Below, piece by piece: positions 40,352 to 42,859 of a stretch of 42,859 bases of DNA. The notes beneath the pieces were generated by a model, which worked only from the letters and a program-made list of their open reading frames with translations, was not told the origin of the DNA and did no database searches. The stretch comes from Halothiobacillaceae bacterium. Lineage in GTDB: Bacteria > Pseudomonadota > Gammaproteobacteria > Halothiobacillales > Halothiobacillaceae. The translations under genes and the position numbers were made by a program. Where the stretch lies: contig JAQVHL010000019.1 of NCBI GenBank assembly GCA_028696185.1, forward strand, positions 1-42,859. Direction: 5' to 3'. Each line of letters opens with the position of its first letter. Positions within the stretch are counted from its first letter, which is position 1.

Positions 40352-40373
40352 TTCAGTACTCCGCTTTTGCCCC

Positions 40374-41360
40374 TTATCCACCCGGCGCGCGGGCGATGAA
40401 CGTCGCGCGCAAGGGCGCCGGGTAGCCCTCCACCGTACGGGACGGGTCGGACGGGTCGAGGAAGTCCGCCAGCGACTGTCCCGGCCCCCAGTCCGTCGCC
40501 CGCTGCTCCTCCACCGTGGTGGGTGTGAGGTCCACCACCCGCGCATCCACGAAGCCCAGGCGGTCCAGCCAGCGCAGCAGCGCGGCTGGGCTGGGGATGA
40601 ACCACACGTTGCGCATCATCGCGTAGCGGTCCTCGGGCATCAGCACCGTCCGGACATCCCCCTCCACCACCAGCGTTTCCAGCACCAGCTCGCCACCGGG
40701 GCGCAGGCACTCGCGCAGCTCACGCAGATGATCGAGCGGACTGCGCCGGTGATACAGCACCCCCATCGAAAACACCGTGTCGAACACCGGAAGACGCGGC
40801 AGCTCCTCCAGCGTGAACGGCAGCACCGCCGCCGGGGCGGGACCGGCCAGATGGCGCACCGCCGCGAACTGCAGCACGAACAGCGCGGTCGGATCGATGC
40901 CCACCGCAAGCGCCGCCCCGGCCCCGAGCATGCGCCAGAGGTGATAACCGCTGCCACAGCCCACATCCAGCACCCGCCGGCCCGCCAGGGGCGACAGATG
41001 CGGCACCACCCGCGCCCATTTCATGTCCGAACGCCACTCGGTATCGATCCGCAACCCACACAGCTCAAACGGCCCCTTGCGCCAGGGCATCAGCGCCCTC
41101 AACCCGGCCTCCAGCGCGGCCCGCGCCGGCCCGTCCAGCGCGGGACAGTCCACCGTCACCGCCGCCGCGTTCAGGCGCGTTTCACATGAAACCGGCTCCG
41201 GCAGGCCCTCCAGCGCCGCCCGCCAGTGCGGCAAATGGCCGTGCCGCCCCGGCGCCAGCGCCTCCGTCACCCGAGCGGGCAGGGACGCGCGCCACGGCTC
41301 CAGTGGCCCGCCGGAAAGCGAAGCGAAAAATTGCTCGAATTGGGACTCAAGTCGCGACAC
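40374..41360 (-). CDS. cmoB: CmoB tRNA U34 carboxymethyltransferase
   Basis: The 328-residue protein has [22 protein letters not shown], the SAM-binding [14 protein letters not shown], and [16 protein letters not shown] and [21 protein letters not shown], all strongly matching E. coli CmoB. It transfers carboxymethyl from carboxy-SAM to hydroxyuridine-34. The partner cmoA, usually adjacent, is not in the window. The start is a GTG overlapping the stop of the upstream outer-membrane protein gene by one base (TAGTG). A parS-like sequence is inside the gene. Confidence 0.95.
   Translation of the reverse strand: MSRLESQFEQFFASLSGGPLEPWRASLPARVTEALAPGRHGHLPHWRAALEGLPEPVSCETRLNAAAVTVDCPALDGPARAALEAGLRALMPWRKGPFELCGLRIDTEWRSDMKWARVVPHLSPLAGRRVLDVGCGSGYHLWRMLGAGAALAVGIDPTALFVLQFAAVRHLAGPAPAAVLPFTLEELPRLPVFDTVFSMGVLYHRRSPLDHLRELRECLRPGGELVLETLVVEGDVRTVLMPEDRYAMMRNVWFIPSPAALLRWLDRLGFVDARVVDLTPTTVEEQRATDWGPGQSLADFLDPSDPSRTVEGYPAPLRATFIARAPGG
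41178..41193. other. Degenerate parS-like site inside cmoB
   Basis: CGTTTCACATGAAACC matches the ParB site TGTTTCACGTGAAACA at 13 of 16 positions, including both GTTTCA and TGAAAC arms; the central CG step is changed. It could be a weak ParB site or chance. Confidence 0.3.
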
Positions 41361-42355
41361 TAAAACGAATACCCCACCCCCACGGCGGCGATCAGACTAC
41401 GCCGGTCGTAGAAGTCCAGATTGCTGTCATCGCGCGCGCCGACCAGATAAACATCGGCCCGCCAGTTTTTCAGATGGAACGGCTCCCGGTGGCCATAGCC
41501 GAGCACGACCCCGTAGCCCCGGTCATCGCGCGTCTGCCCGTACACCGGATGCGGCGCATCATACCGGCGCGACTCGTGAAACACACTCACGCTCGCCTGA
41601 TGCGGTCCGCCGCGCCAGAACAGCGTCATTTGCGGCCGCCAGCCATCGAAGGACAGCGCCGCCCCGTCCGCCCGCTCGCGCTCGTAGCGCAGGGCCGGCA
41701 GAAGCGTCAGCCCCGGCGCCACGCGCCAGGCGTATTCCAGCGTGTAACGATGCGCACGCGCATCGCGACGCAACAGCTCCCGCGACGCCCAGTCCAGGCC
41801 CAGCGCCTCACCGCTGCGCTCCTCATCCACCGTCCGCCTCAACCACTCATACCGCAAGGCCATGCCGCCAAACAGATCCTCCACCGCCAGCTTCGCCCCG
41901 CGCGCCTGCTGATCGCTCGTCTGTCGCGGCCGACCAGACACGAAAGGATCGCTCCAGGTTTCGTTATCCAGCGACGCCAGAGGCAGCCACGCCGCACGCA
42001 ACCCCACGCCGTTGGCCAGCTGATGGCGCACCCCCAGCTCAACCTGGAAAAACCCCTCCGCCACATTCTGAGGCGGAATGCCGAAGTACACCTGCGCGCG
42101 CTGCGGCGCAAACGTATAACTGACCAAACCCAACGGCAGCACCCGCGTGCGCCCGCTGTCGCGCCCCCGCGCATGCAGACTGTCGGTCTGCGCGTTATCC
42201 GCGTCCGTATTGAACTGACTGTCCGTGGACACATGCCCCACGAACGGCAAAAAATACCCCGACCACCCCGACACCGCCTGCAAGGGCGCCGCCTGCGCCC
42301 CCCCGGCCAGCATCAGGCCCACCGAAAAAACCAGCGCTCCAAACCGGACAGCCAT
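41360..42355 (-). CDS. DUF2860 family outer-membrane protein
   Basis: The 331-residue protein has a signal peptide (residues 1-22, ending GGAQA) and a beta-barrel-like mature sequence ending in phenylalanine (GVGYSF). The segments [37 protein letters not shown] and [11 protein letters not shown] fit the DUF2860 family, whose function is unknown. The ATG at 42355 has AGGTGGG upstream. It is joined to cmoB by a one-base stop/start overlap, an unusual pairing of an outer-membrane protein with tRNA modification. Confidence 0.8.
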   Translation of the reverse strand: MAVRFGALVFSVGLMLAGGAQAAPLQAVSGWSGYFLPFVGHVSTDSQFNTDADNAQTDSLHARGRDSGRTRVLPLGLVSYTFAPQRAQVYFGIPPQNVAEGFFQVELGVRHQLANGVGLRAAWLPLASLDNETWSDPFVSGRPRQTSDQQARGAKLAVEDLFGGMALRYEWLRRTVDEERSGEALGLDWASRELLRRDARAHRYTLEYAWRVAPGLTLLPALRYERERADGAALSFDGWRPQMTLFWRGGPHQASVSVFHESRRYDAPHPVYGQTRDDRGYGVVLGYGHREPFHLKNWRADVYLVGARDDSNLDFYDRRSLIAAVGVGYSF

Positions 42356-42563
42356 ATATCCCACCTTCTGCCTGCCACAAAAGTGATGCAACAGATATAC
42401 ATCGCACAGCCCGAAGCAACCAGAAAAGTTTGGCAAGCCCCACCAGGACGTGCCAGGACGGAGGGTGCCTCTAGGGTAGATGCATCACCTCGGCATACGG
42501 CTACACTCTCAAAAAAGTTTCGTCGGGGCCTGCACAGAGGAGACAGCAAACCCAGGCAATGCG

Positions 42564-42596
42564 TATGCTGGAGCGACACATGGCGTCGCATGCATA
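42564..42596. promoter_or_regulatory. Inverted repeats upstream of the WYL regulator
   Basis: Nested inverted pairs GCGAC/GTCGC (42573-42577, 42585-42589) and TATGC/GCATA (42564-42568, 42592-42596) lie 30-60 bp before the start of the WYL gene. They are candidates for an autoregulatory operator. Confidence 0.35.
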
Positions 42597-42626
42597 TGCC
42601 AAACTGTCATCAAGGGAGGTCGATGA

Positions 42627-42859
42627 ATGAGCGAAACATTGTTACGTCAATGGGCCATGCTGCGGTTCATCCCGCGCGCGCCGCGCCGCATCGACACCAA
42701 GACCCTGCAAGACAAGCTGTCCGCCGCAGGCTACGACATCAATCTTCGCAGCATCCAGCGGGATCTGAACAAGCTCTCCCAGGTGCTGCCGCTTGTGGGT
42801 GACGAGCACAAGCCACAGGGCTGGTCATGGCAGGCCGATGCCGCCGTGTTCGATGTGCC
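42627..42859 (+). CDS. WYL-type transcriptional regulator, N-terminal part (runs off the window)
   Basis: An open frame starts at the ATG at 42627, seven bases after GGGAGG, and continues without stop to the window edge (77 codons). The product begins MSETLLRQWAMLRFIPRAPRR and contains the winged-helix recognition helix region NLRSIQRDLNKLS followed by a GWSW segment, as in the DeoR-like HTH of WYL-domain regulators. The sensor WYL domain would lie beyond the edge. Such proteins control many loci, including some defence systems; nothing here decides which. Confidence 0.75.
   Translation, partial: MSETLLRQWAMLRFIPRAPRRIDTKTLQDKLSAAGYDINLRSIQRDLNKLSQVLPLVGDEHKPQGWSWQADAAVFDV

Overview
The window is a gene-dense, GC-rich bacterial chromosome segment. 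Gene content (SecB, EnvC, UbiK, CmoB, FolM, ComM, a grxC-secB-gpsA cluster, and parAB joined to an atp operon) points to a gammaproteobacterium. I cannot place it more precisely. No tRNA, rRNA, CRISPR array, prophage or transposase gene is visible.

Layout. 157-2555 (+): engB, hemW and a tautomerase-fold protein. 2602-16493 (-): one long run, speE-mnmG-rsmG-parA-parB-atpZ-atpI-atpBEFHAGDC-glmU, which is the classic origin-proximal order of gammaproteobacteria but with speE where mnmE would be expected. 16675-17130 (+): a membrane-anchored cold-shock-domain protein. 17912-20690: oxyR (-) divergent from trxA-rho (+). 20825-21493: a dihaem cytochrome c. 21542-24113: purD (-) divergent from trmL-trmO (+). 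25459-28716 (-): a probable thiol and persulfide operon, arsR-type regulator - DUF2892 - rhodanese - grxC - trxC - secB - gpsA. 28826-32152 (+): envC, ctpA and a DJ-1 family gene. 32334-36144 (-): two ammonium transporters, glnK and a TorF-type porin. 36390-38191 (+): ubiK and comM. 39608-42355 (-): a DUF2860 outer-membrane protein, cmoB and folM. 42627-end (+): the start of a WYL-type regulator.

The most unusual material is non-coding. Three convergent intergenic gaps (17161-17905, 24114-25413, 38191-39592) are filled from stop codon to stop codon by one family of large modular repeats. Each unit of about 520-745 bp is a diverged giant inverted repeat (half A - core - half B') bounded by terminal inverted repeats of about 30 bp. 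Each half carries a conserved series of hairpins. The stems change between copies with compensating substitutions while the five-base AGGAT/AGGAC loop and a central 1x1 mismatch stay put. Three copies carry a hairpin-bearing insert of exactly 64 bp at that same mismatch. There are five large units and one miniature derivative. This pattern suggests selection on folded RNA or single-stranded DNA. I do not recognise a named family.

Other points of note: a persulfide-sensor-like ArsR protein with the cysteine spacing of SqrR/BigR heading an operon that looks like a split ygaVP; a paired NtrC-like site and sigma-54-like promoter upstream of torF-glnK-amtB; a degenerate parS-like site inside cmoB; and a glutamate-type c subunit in the ATP synthase.
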